Source of the DNA: an uncultured Roseovarius sp.
GTDB lineage: Bacteria; Pseudomonadota; Alphaproteobacteria; Rhodobacterales; Rhodobacteraceae
Assembly: GCF_947489715.1 (NCBI RefSeq)
Contig: NZ_CANLER010000014.1
Span: 1 to 64,000, forward strand
Reading direction: 5' to 3'
DNA: 64,000 nt
This document shows positions 51,751-60,449 of this stretch, piece after piece. Each line of letters begins with the position of its first letter. Position 1 is the first letter of the stretch. The notes under the pieces are model-generated. The model was given only the letters and a program-made list of their open reading frames with translations, made no database searches and was not told the DNA's origin. A program made the translations under genes and the position numbers.

Positions 51751-52200
51751 ATGGCAACAGTTTCCGCTCTTATTGGAGGGCTTGAAACCTCCTTTTTCAC
51801 GGAACCAGATGAAAACCTCCATGACTTTGCGGGCCGCCTGCTGGACCGACAGATGTTTGGTGCGATCGTGCGCGACAAAGACGGCGAGGTCGTCGGAATA
51901 ATCACTGAGCACGATATGGTGCGCGAGGCATTTTTGAAAAACGCCCATCTCTATGACATCACCGTCGGTCAGGCGATGACCGAAAATGTCATTATGTGTC
52001 AGTCCTCGATTGGTCTCGGCCGAGCGCTCGCACTCATGGGCCAGCACAGGATCCGACACTTAGTTGTGAAGGAGGGAAATGCCGTTCTCGGTTTTGTTTC
52101 GATTAAGGACGTTCTCCAAAAGATCCATGCGGACGAACAACTCGAGATCTCGGTTCTACGGGACCTGGCGGGCATCAAACCTACAGTTGTTGCTGACTGA
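51751..52200 (+). CDS. CBS-domain pair protein
   Basis: 149 residues consisting of two CBS motifs: G-A-I-V-R-D-K-D-G-E-V-V-G-I-I-T-E-H-D-M with V-G-Q-A-M-T-E, and R-H-L-V-V-K-E-G-N-A-V-L-G-F-V-S-I-K-D-V. Such proteins bind adenine nucleotides and tune partner enzymes. Ribosome site GAAAGGCGATG upstream. Partner unknown; it lies between a two-component system and a carbonic anhydrase. Confidence 0.85.
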   Translation: MATVSALIGGLETSFFTEPDENLHDFAGRLLDRQMFGAIVRDKDGEVVGIITEHDMVREAFLKNAHLYDITVGQAMTENVIMCQSSIGLGRALALMGQHRIRHLVVKEGNAVLGFVSIKDVLQKIHADEQLEISVLRDLAGIKPTVVAD

Positions 52201-52222
52201 GACATTCAAAGGGGGAAGTCCC

Positions 52223-52474
52223 GTGACCGAAGACTATCTGATCGACGTCAGATCGGGTGACATGCGTCGCTTAATCTACAAGAGCGTCGATGGCGGTTCG
52301 CATCCACAATCACTGGCCAAAGCTCTTAACCTTTCGCAGAAACTCTCACGCGTGATCTCTCATCTTGGCCATCAGGCGCAGAGGCATGAGCGCGATCCTC
52401 CAAGACGAGATTTTGGACTGGACGGCGGAGCGTTTCACGCAGCTGGCGTCTTTAAATTCTGGCGGTTTCGTTAA
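52223..52474 (+). CDS. Uncertain small gene, possibly frameshifted
   Basis: GTG at 52223 with GGGGGAAG 4 nt upstream, giving 83 residues. The first 50 (D-Y-L-I-D-V-R-S-G-D-M-R-R-L-I-Y-K-S, then S-L-A-K-A-L-N-L-S-Q-K-L-S) look genuine; the rest (R-H-E-R-D-P-P-R-R-D-F) looks like out-of-frame sequence. Another frame from about 52386 continues plausibly (S-A-I-L-Q-D-E-I-L-D-W-T-A-E-R-F-T-Q-L-A), so a frameshift near 52370-52390 is likely. Family unknown. Confidence 0.4.
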   Translation: MTEDYLIDVRSGDMRRLIYKSVDGGSHPQSLAKALNLSQKLSRVISHLGHQAQRHERDPPRRDFGLDGGAFHAAGVFKFWRFR

Positions 52475-52575
52475 TGAACGACGGAAGGTCCGAGACCGAC
52501 AGCTTCTTCTATGGAACTCCAAAATAGATCGGTGCTTCAAGCGCCACCAAACACTCAAGAAAAAGGAAAATGATA

Positions 52576-53331
52576 ATGCAACGAAGACAAGTTTTGCGCG
52601 TGTTGGCAGCATGTCCAGTCTGCGCGGCGGCAGCAAAGTCTGCGATGGCAGGTACAGGCCATGAGTGGGGTTACAACGGTGATGTCATGCCAGACAATTG
52701 GTCTGAACTGTCCGAGGATTATCACGTGTGCGGAGCGGGGCGGCAGCAGTCGCCCATTGACTTGGCTGACGCGACGCGAGCTGATGTTGATGCAGTGACA
52801 ACGCGCTGGCGCGCGGTCTCCGATTTCGAACTGGTTAATAACGGCCATACGCTTCAAGCCAATATGCCTAAAGGCAGCGTCTCGATTGTGAATGACAAGC
52901 CCTATGATTTGCTTCAATTCCACTTTCACCACCAAAGTGAACACACAGTGGATGGCGTGCGTTACCCTATGGAAGCTCATTTTGTGCACAAGTCGAACGA
53001 TGGTGATCTGCTTGTGCTCGGCATTTTTCTTGACGAGGGTCAAGAAAATGACGTTCTGGCACCACTTTGGGCCGTGGCACCAACTTCAAAAGGCATAGCA
53101 AGAGTGGCAGCAGAGTTTCATCCACAGGATTTGCTGCCGCGATCTTCCTCACACTTCACCTACGCAGGCTCTCTTACTACGCCGCCATGTAGTGAGATTG
53201 TAACCTGGGTGGTTTATGAAGAGACCGCGCAAGCATCAAAGAAGCAAATTGCTGATTTCGCTGAAGTGTTTCCACACAACTATCGGCCGTTGCAACCTTT
53301 GAATAGGCGGCAGATTCTCCAAGGGTTTTAG
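52576..53331 (+). CDS. Secreted alpha-carbonic anhydrase
   Basis: 251 residues, near the usual bacterial length. N-terminus Q-R-R-Q-V-L-R-V-L-A-A followed by a hydrophobic stretch and A-M-A, a possible Tat signal. Mature enzyme: W-G-Y-N-G near the start, Q-Q-S-P-I-D-L, zinc ligands in Q-F-H-F-H-H-Q-S-E-H and M-E-A-H-F-V-H, and the substrate-pocket S-L-T-T-P-P-C-S-E. Converts CO2 and bicarbonate in the periplasm. AAGGA lies 8 nt before the ATG at 52576; an ATG at 52570 is possible. A good terminator follows. Confidence 0.9.
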   Translation: MQRRQVLRVLAACPVCAAAAKSAMAGTGHEWGYNGDVMPDNWSELSEDYHVCGAGRQQSPIDLADATRADVDAVTTRWRAVSDFELVNNGHTLQANMPKGSVSIVNDKPYDLLQFHFHHQSEHTVDGVRYPMEAHFVHKSNDGDLLVLGIFLDEGQENDVLAPLWAVAPTSKGIARVAAEFHPQDLLPRSSSHFTYAGSLTTPPCSEIVTWVVYEETAQASKKQIADFAEVFPHNYRPLQPLNRRQILQGF

Positions 53332-53368
53332 GCGAGCTGCGACAAGCAATTGCGAAACTGACCGTAAG

Positions 53369-53398
53369 AGAGGGCCTGATTCAATCCGGCCCTCTTTT
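53369..53398 (+). terminator. Rho-independent terminator after carbonic anhydrase
   Basis: AGAGGGCC, an 11-nt loop, GGCCCTCT, then TTT. It ends the plus-strand unit; minus-strand genes begin beyond it. Confidence 0.75.
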
Positions 53399-53428
53399 GG
53401 CATGTAGGAAATTCACAAAGTTAACGTC

Positions 53429-53638
53429 TCACACAGTTAATTCGCAAAATGCCCAGATGGCAAAGAGAGAAAGCTCTTGTGACAATACCCATATCTGCGA
53501 TGAACTGCACTCGAGAACAGATGCGATCAACTCTCCTGTTGTCGGATCTAACACGGCAAGGCTTACGTCGCCGGTGACCCACTCGCCAGCCACAAACGCG
53601 CTGAACTCAGGGAAGCCTCCGACCATCTCGTTAATCAT
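53429..53638 (-). pseudogene. N-terminal stump of an aldehyde dehydrogenase
   Basis: The first 40 of 69 residues (F-V-A-G-E-W-V-T-G-D, then L-D-P-T-T-G-E-L-I-A-S-V) are the standard start of an aldehyde dehydrogenase. After that the sequence turns unrelated and stops; the remaining roughly 430 residues, including the catalytic Cys, are absent. Its start overlaps the CoA-transferase stop by 4 nt, so it was the last gene of this operon before truncation. Whatever cut it joined the operon to the carbonic anhydrase end. Confidence 0.75.
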
Positions 53639-54807
53639 TCCAGTTCCCCTAGGATCTCGTCCGTGTGCTCCCCGAATTTCGGCGGCGGGCGATGATAGCT
53701 CACCGGGGTTTTGGAGAACCGCAGGGGGTTTCCGATCATGTCAACCTTGCCTGAAGCGGCTTCGGCGCAGGGAACACAGATCTGCATGTTCCTTGCCGTC
53801 ACCTGATCCGATCCAAAGACGCGATCGAGTGAATTTACTGGGCCAACCGGAACACCAACGGCTTCCAGACCGGCGATCACGGCGTCCATCTCATAGCTCG
53901 CAAGCGCCTCAGTGATCAGATCAACGAGGGCGTCGCGGTTGGATAGTCGAGCAGGATTGGTCACGAAACGCGGGTCCTTTGCCCATTCCGGATGCCCGAT
54001 CCATTCCGCGAAGCGCGAGAACTGACCATCATTCCCGACCGCGATCACCACATGGCCATCCCGGGTTGGAAAGACCTGATAGGGCACGATGTTTGGATGG
54101 CCATTGCCCCGCCGTTGAGGCACGTCGCCGCTGGTCAGGTAGTTGACACCTTCGTTGATGAGCCAGGCGATTTGCGTGTCCACAAGCGCGAGATCGATGT
54201 GCTGGCCTTCGCCCGTCTGGTCACGGTGCCGCAAGGCCGCAAGGATGCCGGTTGAGGCATACATACCGCACATAACATCCGCGATGCCGACAGCGACTTT
54301 CATGGGCTCACCGTCCGGCGCGCCAGTCAGCGACATGATCCCGCCATAGGCCTGTGCCATAAGATCGTAGCCAGGTTTGCTGGCGTTCGGTCCAGTCTGC
54401 CCGAAACCGGAAATCGAGCAATAGACAAGACCTGGTGACGCGTTGGACAGGCTACCGTAATCCAGACCGTACTTCTTCAAGGCGCCAGTTTTGAAGTTTT
54501 CGACGAGAACGTTGGACCGTGCCGCGAGTTTCCGGACGGTCTTTTGCCCTTCAGCGCTGGCGAGATCGATTGCGATGGATCGCTTGTTCCGGTTGGCACA
54601 GACGAAATAGGCGCTGAGGTCCGACGCTTTGCCATCGACGCCAGTGACAAAGGGTGGCCCCCAGCTTCTGGTGTCATCGCCGTCTGTGAGTGGATTTTCG
54701 ACCTTGATGACATCCGCCCCCATATCCGCAAGAAGCTGCGTGCAAGTGGGGCCGGCCAGGATACGACTGAGATCGAGGACCTTTAGGCCCGAAAGCGGCC
54801 CGGTCAT
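53635..54807 (-). CDS. CaiB/BaiF-type CoA transferase (family III)
   Basis: 390 residues. Starts M-T-G-P-L-S-G-L-K-V-L-D-L-S-R-I-L-A-G-P, with the usual L-A-D-M-G-A-D-V-I-K-V-E-N-P; catalytic Asp in V-G-I-A-D-V-M-C-G near 172. Moves CoA between an acyl-CoA and a free acid. Its start overlaps the aminotransferase stop by 4 nt. In the operon it would activate the acid made from the aldehyde, ahead of the acyl-CoA dehydrogenase (inference). Confidence 0.9.
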   Translation of the reverse strand: MTGPLSGLKVLDLSRILAGPTCTQLLADMGADVIKVENPLTDGDDTRSWGPPFVTGVDGKASDLSAYFVCANRNKRSIAIDLASAEGQKTVRKLAARSNVLVENFKTGALKKYGLDYGSLSNASPGLVYCSISGFGQTGPNASKPGYDLMAQAYGGIMSLTGAPDGEPMKVAVGIADVMCGMYASTGILAALRHRDQTGEGQHIDLALVDTQIAWLINEGVNYLTSGDVPQRRGNGHPNIVPYQVFPTRDGHVVIAVGNDGQFSRFAEWIGHPEWAKDPRFVTNPARLSNRDALVDLITEALASYEMDAVIAGLEAVGVPVGPVNSLDRVFGSDQVTARNMQICVPCAEAASGKVDMIGNPLRFSKTPVSYHRPPPKFGEHTDEILGELE

Positions 54808-56027
54808 GCTGCGGCCCTCAACGATCCCACTGCCGCTCTGATGCGGGCGCAGGCGGATCGAAGATCATCCTCCGACGCAGCTGTGGAAATGCGGATGTGA
54901 GGCGAAAGCCCGAAGGCCGTACCAGGAACGGTCGACAGGTGATGTCTTTCCAGAAGCCAGGTGCTCACAGCGGTGTCGTCCGTCAAGATGACCCCGTCAG
55001 GTGTCGTCTGACCAATGAGCCCTTCAATACGCGGAAAGACATAAAATGCTCCTTCCGGCCGGAGGCAGGAAACTCCGTCGATCGCGCTCAATGCATCAAC
55101 GACGATATCACGGCGTCGCTGAAAACTCGCCGCGCGGTCTGCAAAGAAGTCGGCCGGGCCTTCCAAAGCAGCGACAGATGCGGCTTGTGAGATGGAGCAG
55201 GCATGCGTGCTACTCTGGCCTTGGACCGCATTCATCGCCGCAATCAGGGATGCGGGACCAGCGCCATAGCCGATCCGCCACCCGGTCATCGCAAAAACCT
55301 TTGAGACGCCGTTGACCAGCAATGTTCTGGGTTTCAGATCGGGGGCGGCATTCAGGATCGAAACGAAACGGTGATCGTCGAACATCAGATGCTCATAGAT
55401 ATCATCGCTCAGCACCCAGACATGCGGGTGAGCCCGCAACACCTCCGCAATAGCCGCGAGTTGCGCTTTTGAATAGGCCCCGCCCGTCGGGTTGGACGGA
55501 GAATTCAGCATGAGCCATTTGGTCTTCGGTGTAATCGCCTTTTCAAGGCGGTCAGGGGTCATCAGAAACCCATCTTCCTGCGGGCAGTCGACGATGATGG
55601 GTGTGCCGTCGGCGATGGCCACCATGTCGGGGTAGGACGACCAATAGGGTGCCGGAACAATCACTAGATCGCCTTTTGAAAGCGAGGCCATGAAGGCGTT
55701 GTAGATGACCTGCTTTGCGCCGCCGGAAACGGTGATCTCTTCCGGTGTATAGTCGAGTGCGTTGTCACGCTTGAGCTTGTCGCTGATCGAGGACCTGAGC
55801 GCTGGCGTACCAGCAACAACCGTGTAGCGAGTCTCATCGTTGTGGATGGCTTTGATCGCAGCGGCCTTCACGTGATCGGGCGTTTTGAAGTCAGGCTCCC
55901 CGATCCCAAGATCGATGATCGGATGCCCCTGCGCTTTCAGGGCGCGGGCCTTGGCCACAAGTCCCATGATCATCGAGGGCGCGACTACGGCAAGGCGGTC
56001 GGCACGCATATCAGATCCGTCCATCAT
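54804..56027 (-). CDS. Class I/II PLP aminotransferase (AspC-like)
   Basis: About 407 residues. I-I-D-L-G-I-G-E-P-D-F near the start, S-P-S-N-P-T-G-G-A-Y near 168, and the PLP lysine in N-G-V-S-K-V-F-A-M-T-G-W-R-I-G-Y near 235. Converts an amino acid to its 2-oxo acid. The ATG at 56027 (or 56024) is used because GGGAGG lies directly before it; the longer frame to 56090 lies within the ThDP gene. Overlaps that gene by 17 nt. Substrate not readable. Confidence 0.85.
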   Translation of the reverse strand: MMDGSDMRADRLAVVAPSMIMGLVAKARALKAQGHPIIDLGIGEPDFKTPDHVKAAAIKAIHNDETRYTVVAGTPALRSSISDKLKRDNALDYTPEEITVSGGAKQVIYNAFMASLSKGDLVIVPAPYWSSYPDMVAIADGTPIIVDCPQEDGFLMTPDRLEKAITPKTKWLMLNSPSNPTGGAYSKAQLAAIAEVLRAHPHVWVLSDDIYEHLMFDDHRFVSILNAAPDLKPRTLLVNGVSKVFAMTGWRIGYGAGPASLIAAMNAVQGQSSTHACSISQAASVAALEGPADFFADRAASFQRRRDIVVDALSAIDGVSCLRPEGAFYVFPRIEGLIGQTTPDGVILTDDTAVSTWLLERHHLSTVPGTAFGLSPHIRISTAASEDDLRSACARIRAAVGSLRAAA

Positions 56028-57633
56028 AAACCTCCCGATCAATCTCAGCAGCAATGACTGTGAAGCTGTCCGCGGTTTGTGCGGTAGCAAGAGCGTCCTT
56101 CAGCTCTACCGCCGACCCAACCGTATGTCCCACGCCGCCAAAGGCCTCAGCCAAGCGGGCAAAGTCATGTTTCGCAAAATCGACGCCTGCGTTTTTGAGC
56201 TGCCGCCCGCGTTGTTTGATTTCGATCAGCGCGAGGCTGGCGTCCACGAAGACCACGAAGATGGTCTTGAGACCGAGTTCCACCGCCGTCGAAAGCTCGC
56301 CGGCGACCATCAGCATGCCGGCATCCCCAGAGAAAGACACAACAGTGCGCTCGGGTTTGATCAGGGAGGCGCCCATTGCAAGAGGAACCGCGCAGCCCAT
56401 TGTGCAGAGCGCAGATGACTGTAACAGGCCTTTCGGGGCGTAGCAGCGCCACTTCTGTGACAACAGAATGCGGTGCGCGCCGGAATCGACCGTCGCGACG
56501 GTCGATTCCGGCAGCATGTCGCGACAGATATCGATGACCACCCCAGGACCCCACGCGTCCGTCTCGGCAAAGGCGGAGGTCAGCCTGTCACGCACTTCGT
56601 CTGTCTTGCCGCCCGACCAGCTTGGCATAGTCGCGATACCATTTGACAAAGCATCCAGCGTCAGACCAACATGGCTAACGAACTGAAGGCTCGATTGGTG
56701 CATGTAGTGGGTGTTAGGCTCGGCTGCGATGTCGATGACATTGACTGTTTCAGAGTCCCAGACATCGCGCCACCCAACCCGCATTTCAATCGGATCATAA
56801 CCAGCACAGATGATCAGATCGGCCTGCTGTACGAAGGGTAGCAGGATATCATCGTTCTTGGGCGACAGGCCCGCACCGCCAAGGCAGAGCGGATGATCTT
56901 CAGCGACGATGCCTTTGGCTTTGTAGGTTGTGATGACCGGCACGTTATGCGTTTCGCAAAAACGCAAGATGGCGGCGCTTGCATTGTCCTTGAGCGCATC
57001 CAGACCTGCGATCATCACGGGTCGCTTGGAAGACGCCAGCCACGACCGGGCGAGCGTGAGATCATCTTCCGCAGGAACAACTGAACTCACTTTTACACGG
57101 CGGCGCATTTCGACAGGACCGGGCTTCGCATCGGCCACGGAAATCGGGACGTCGATGTGAACGGGACCGTCCCGTCCATCCGTTGCGATCGCAACGGCCT
57201 TGTCGGCGATTGTATCAGCGCCGTCTGCCGTCAGCATGAAGCTCGCCTTCGTGATGGGACGGAATACGGACTGATGGTCCAGAACCTGGTGGGTATAGGT
57301 CAGGGCTTCGGTTGCATCGACACAGCCTGTCAGGACGATCAAGGGGACGCGGTCTTGTTGGGCGTTGGCAACGACATTAACGCCGTTGACAGCACCCGGC
57401 CCGACAGTCGCCACCAGAATACCCGGTGCGCCTGTCATGTGATGCGCGCCTTCGGCCATAAAGCCGGCGGTGTTCTCGTGTTTGCACAAGATGAACTTAA
57501 TACCGGCCTTTTCGAGCGCATCGACAATCGTCAGCACTTCGCCGCCCGGCATGCCAAAAGCATGCCTACAGCCAGCCTCGTAGAGCCGCCGCGCGACGAG
57601 GTCGGCGGCCCGAAGGTCTTTTTCAGTTTTCAT
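56011..57633 (-). CDS. Thiamine diphosphate-dependent enzyme, acetolactate-synthase-like
   Basis: 540 residues with the three ThDP domains. N-terminal pyrimidine domain G-C-R-H-A-F-G-M-P-G-G-E near 20-31 and catalytic Glu in C-K-H-E-N-T-A-G-F-M-A-E; central domain; C-terminal diphosphate domain with S-G-D-A-G-M-L-M followed about 25 residues later by V-D-A-S-L-A-L-I, a variant of GDG...NN. Between aminotransferase and CoA genes it most likely decarboxylates a 2-oxo acid to an aldehyde (inference). Starts 8 nt after the acyl-CoA dehydrogenase. Confidence 0.85.
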   Translation of the reverse strand: MKTEKDLRAADLVARRLYEAGCRHAFGMPGGEVLTIVDALEKAGIKFILCKHENTAGFMAEGAHHMTGAPGILVATVGPGAVNGVNVVANAQQDRVPLIVLTGCVDATEALTYTHQVLDHQSVFRPITKASFMLTADGADTIADKAVAIATDGRDGPVHIDVPISVADAKPGPVEMRRRVKVSSVVPAEDDLTLARSWLASSKRPVMIAGLDALKDNASAAILRFCETHNVPVITTYKAKGIVAEDHPLCLGGAGLSPKNDDILLPFVQQADLIICAGYDPIEMRVGWRDVWDSETVNVIDIAAEPNTHYMHQSSLQFVSHVGLTLDALSNGIATMPSWSGGKTDEVRDRLTSAFAETDAWGPGVVIDICRDMLPESTVATVDSGAHRILLSQKWRCYAPKGLLQSSALCTMGCAVPLAMGASLIKPERTVVSFSGDAGMLMVAGELSTAVELGLKTIFVVFVDASLALIEIKQRGRQLKNAGVDFAKHDFARLAEAFGGVGHTVGSAVELKDALATAQTADSFTVIAAEIDREVYDGRI

Positions 57634-57641
57634 GGGATCTC

Positions 57642-58859
57642 CTATTCAGCTGCGTAGCGCGCCGTATCTGTGAGGCGCGTGTACCCGTCACGCGTCTGTG
57701 GTGTCTTGATGCCGAGGATGTTCCCGGCGACTTGAGTTCTTAGAATCTGTGCCGTGCCACCACCAATAGTGAACATCCGCACGTCCCGATACATCCGCTC
57801 CAGAGGTTCGCGATCGCTGTAGCCGCGCGCGCCGAACATTTGCAGCGCGTCACTGACCACTTTGATCGCCATCTCCGAGGCAAAGAGCTTTGCGCGAGCG
57901 GCCATCGTCATGTCAGGATATTGACTGCCGTTTGGACTACGTGAGCGCGCCGCCTCATGGAGCATGAGCCGGGCCGCATGGACCTGAGTGTCCATATCCG
58001 CAACCATCCATTGAAGACCCTGGAACTCCGCAAGGGGGCGCCCAAACTGCACACGCTGGAGGAGAAAGCGTTTGGCATGGTCGAGCGCCCCTGCGGCGAC
58101 ACCCATAGCAATGGTGCCCGCGCCAACACGTTGCGAATTGTAGGCATTCATGAGATCGGCAAAACCACGCTTGAGGCCCGAAGGCGGTTTGACCAACCAC
58201 TTCTCTTCGATTTCGAGGTTCTCGAACCGAAGCTCTGCCTCCGGCATCCCGCAGAGTCCCATGGTGTATTCGCGGCCCACCACGGTGAACCCCTTTGGCA
58301 TCTCGCCTGAGATTGGGTCGGCATAGAGGATGAAGCCGCCGATCCCCTGCTCGATGCCCGCTTCATCGAGTACGCGGGCAAAGATCAGGTGAAGTTTTGA
58401 TACCCCGCCACCCGTGATCCAGTGCTTGGTGCCGTTCAGGATGTATCGATCACCTTGTTTGCGGGCAGTGGTCTGCATTTCGGTTGCGGCACTTCCGGCC
58501 TCAGGTTCGGTGATGCAGATCGCGGGTTTGTCACCGGCCAGCACATGCGGTGCGCAGAAAGCCTTCTGCTCATCATTGCCGTAGCCCATGACCGCGCTGA
58601 TGCCGCCCATGTTACCCTCGACAACAATACGGGCCGTCAAGGTGCAGACCTTGGCGATCTCTTCGACCACCATGGCCACATCCAGGAAACTCGCACCCTT
58701 CCCACCGTATTCCTTGGGAATGGACATCCCCATGATCCCGGCATCGGCCAGTTCACCAACATTCTGCCAGCAGTAAACCCTGGACTTGTCCCACTCCGCT
58801 GCGCGTTTCTCAAATCCTGGCGCCAACTCTCTTGCGACGTTTACAAGCGGATGTGTCAT
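57642..58859 (-). CDS. Acyl-CoA dehydrogenase
   Basis: 405 residues. I-C-I-T-E-P-E-A-G-S-A-A-T near 115, W-I-T-G-G-G-V near 146, and the C-terminal M-F-G-A-R-G-Y and R-M-Y-R-D-V-R-M-F-T-I-G-G-G-T-A-Q-I. FAD enzyme making enoyl-CoA. The Glu of the usual Y-E-G-T motif is Gly here (G-G-G-T), as in a common bacterial subgroup, so the base must lie elsewhere or the activity differs. First gene of the operon; divergent LysR gene 94 bp away. Confidence 0.9.
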   Translation of the reverse strand: MTHPLVNVARELAPGFEKRAAEWDKSRVYCWQNVGELADAGIMGMSIPKEYGGKGASFLDVAMVVEEIAKVCTLTARIVVEGNMGGISAVMGYGNDEQKAFCAPHVLAGDKPAICITEPEAGSAATEMQTTARKQGDRYILNGTKHWITGGGVSKLHLIFARVLDEAGIEQGIGGFILYADPISGEMPKGFTVVGREYTMGLCGMPEAELRFENLEIEEKWLVKPPSGLKRGFADLMNAYNSQRVGAGTIAMGVAAGALDHAKRFLLQRVQFGRPLAEFQGLQWMVADMDTQVHAARLMLHEAARSRSPNGSQYPDMTMAARAKLFASEMAIKVVSDALQMFGARGYSDREPLERMYRDVRMFTIGGGTAQILRTQVAGNILGIKTPQTRDGYTRLTDTARYAAE

Positions 58860-58953
58860 GGCATGTCCCTCATTCTTTTTTTGTCAGAATACGTTTGCTA
58901 AAGTCCAACACAATCGAATAAGATTGAATATCAAATACAGAGTTTCTTAAGCT

Positions 58954-59838
58954 ATGCAGACACGCTCTCTCAGAACCCTCGTGCGGGTGTCAAGGGTCGG
59001 CTCATTTGTGAAAGCGGCTGAGCAACTGAACATGACACTGTCCGCACTTTCCATGCAGATGAAGGCGCTGGAGACGGAGCTTGGCGTCGATCTCTTTGAT
59101 CGTTCAGTGCGGCCGCCACGACTGACCCCAATCGGTCGGACTATCGTCGAAGCAGCGATCCCGCTCTTGCATCGTGAAGAAAGCCTTCTCGAAATCTGTA
59201 GATCCACGGACACATTGGTCGGACATTTCCGAATTGGGTTTGTCACGACGGCAGCCGTTCGTCTGCTACCTGACTTTCTGAAAAACGTCCCGCGACATGC
59301 GCCTCAGGCAACCTTCGCATTTGAGACGGGCTTGTCCAAGGCACTTCAGGAGAAGGTCTTAAGCGGACAGCTCGATGCAGCCCTTGTCACGGATGCCGAA
59401 GGCGTTCCAGATACGCTTGCGGAACTAGTGCTGTGGGAAGAACCTTTTGTTTTTGCAGCCCATGAGAACCTGCTGAAAGATGGTCTCGCAGGTTTGTTGA
59501 ACCGGCACCCATTCTTTCACTTCATGCCCGACACAGGGATCGGGAAACTCATCGCTGGCGAGATGCTGCGGCACGAACGACCAAAGAGTTGCGAGACAAT
59601 CGTCCTTGATAACTTGGAAGCAATCATGGAATGCGTATCAGCAGGTATTGGCTTTACGCTTCTGCCCGCCCCCGATGTTGCGCGGTATCGGTCCATCGAC
59701 GTCAAAAGCATCTGTCTTCCGCATGCCTCGGCTAGAAAACTGGTTCTTGCTACCGTGATCGAGGGAGCATTGGCAGGACGCGAAGCGACGCTCGCTACCT
59801 TGTTTTCGACAGATGAGGCGGTTGCCGCCGAAGACTAA
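58954..59838 (+). CDS. LysR-family transcriptional regulator
   Basis: 294 residues. N-terminal winged helix (F-V-K-A-A-E-Q-L-N-M-T-L-S-A-L-S-M-Q-M, about 18-36) and substrate-binding domain. Divergent from the catabolic operon at 58.9 kb and so its likely regulator, responding to a pathway intermediate. Confidence 0.85.
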   Translation: MQTRSLRTLVRVSRVGSFVKAAEQLNMTLSALSMQMKALETELGVDLFDRSVRPPRLTPIGRTIVEAAIPLLHREESLLEICRSTDTLVGHFRIGFVTTAAVRLLPDFLKNVPRHAPQATFAFETGLSKALQEKVLSGQLDAALVTDAEGVPDTLAELVLWEEPFVFAAHENLLKDGLAGLLNRHPFFHFMPDTGIGKLIAGEMLRHERPKSCETIVLDNLEAIMECVSAGIGFTLLPAPDVARYRSIDVKSICLPHASARKLVLATVIEGALAGREATLATLFSTDEAVAAED

Positions 59839-59876
59839 AGAACCACCCCTAACGGGCAACGTTTTTCATCGATCAC

Positions 59877-60352
59877 GTGGGTCAAGTGAACGAAGTTTGG
59901 CCACCTGGCTGTCCACTTCTCCGCAGGTCCAGCGCGTGTGTTTGCGTTCGGTTGTCGCTGGATCGTTTTGCAAGCCAAGCTTTAGTTGATCACGATAGGC
60001 CTTCTTGGGACGAATGGGACTGCGCCTGGCGCATATGGCTGTGTTCCAGTATCCTGGGCCCGATAGATTTCGTCCTGTCGAAATTGCTGATCGTGCTGGT
60101 ATGTCCAGACAAGCTATGAACCAGTTGCTTCGCAGCCTTGAGGGTTATGGCTATCTTCAGCGCTCTGATAAGCCTGATCAGAAGCGAGCACGCACTGTCC
60201 ATCTCACTGAACGTGGGCACGCCACTTACGCCACAATAATTGACATACTTCAGGATATTGAGCGTGACTGGAGTGCTGAACTTGGAGCGAAACGCTTTGC
60301 CCAACTTAAGCAACTACTGTTTCAAGTCTGGGAAAGCCGATTAATTAGCTAA
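59877..60352 (+). pseudogene. MarR-family regulator gene with a frameshift
   Basis: From 60014 the frame reads G-L-R-L-A-H-M-A-V-F-Q-Y-P-G-P, I-A-D-R-A-G-M-S-R-Q-A-M-N-Q-L-L, G-Y-L-Q-R-S-D-K-P-D-Q-K-R-A-R: a complete MarR winged helix. In-frame upstream there is a TAG, but another frame from a GTG at 59877 gives L-S-L-D-R-F-A-S-Q-A-L-V-D-H-D, the expected N-terminal helix. The two halves join if one or two bases change between about 59996 and 60015. Either inactivated, or a sequencing error. Confidence 0.6.
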
Positions 60353-60449
60353 GCAGATCAAAAAAGGACACAGCTACAGTTCCAATTCATGCGATTTTAA
60401 AGAAAGGCTGCATCAGCAAAAGGTTCTTTGCAGCTCCGTTTACAATAGC

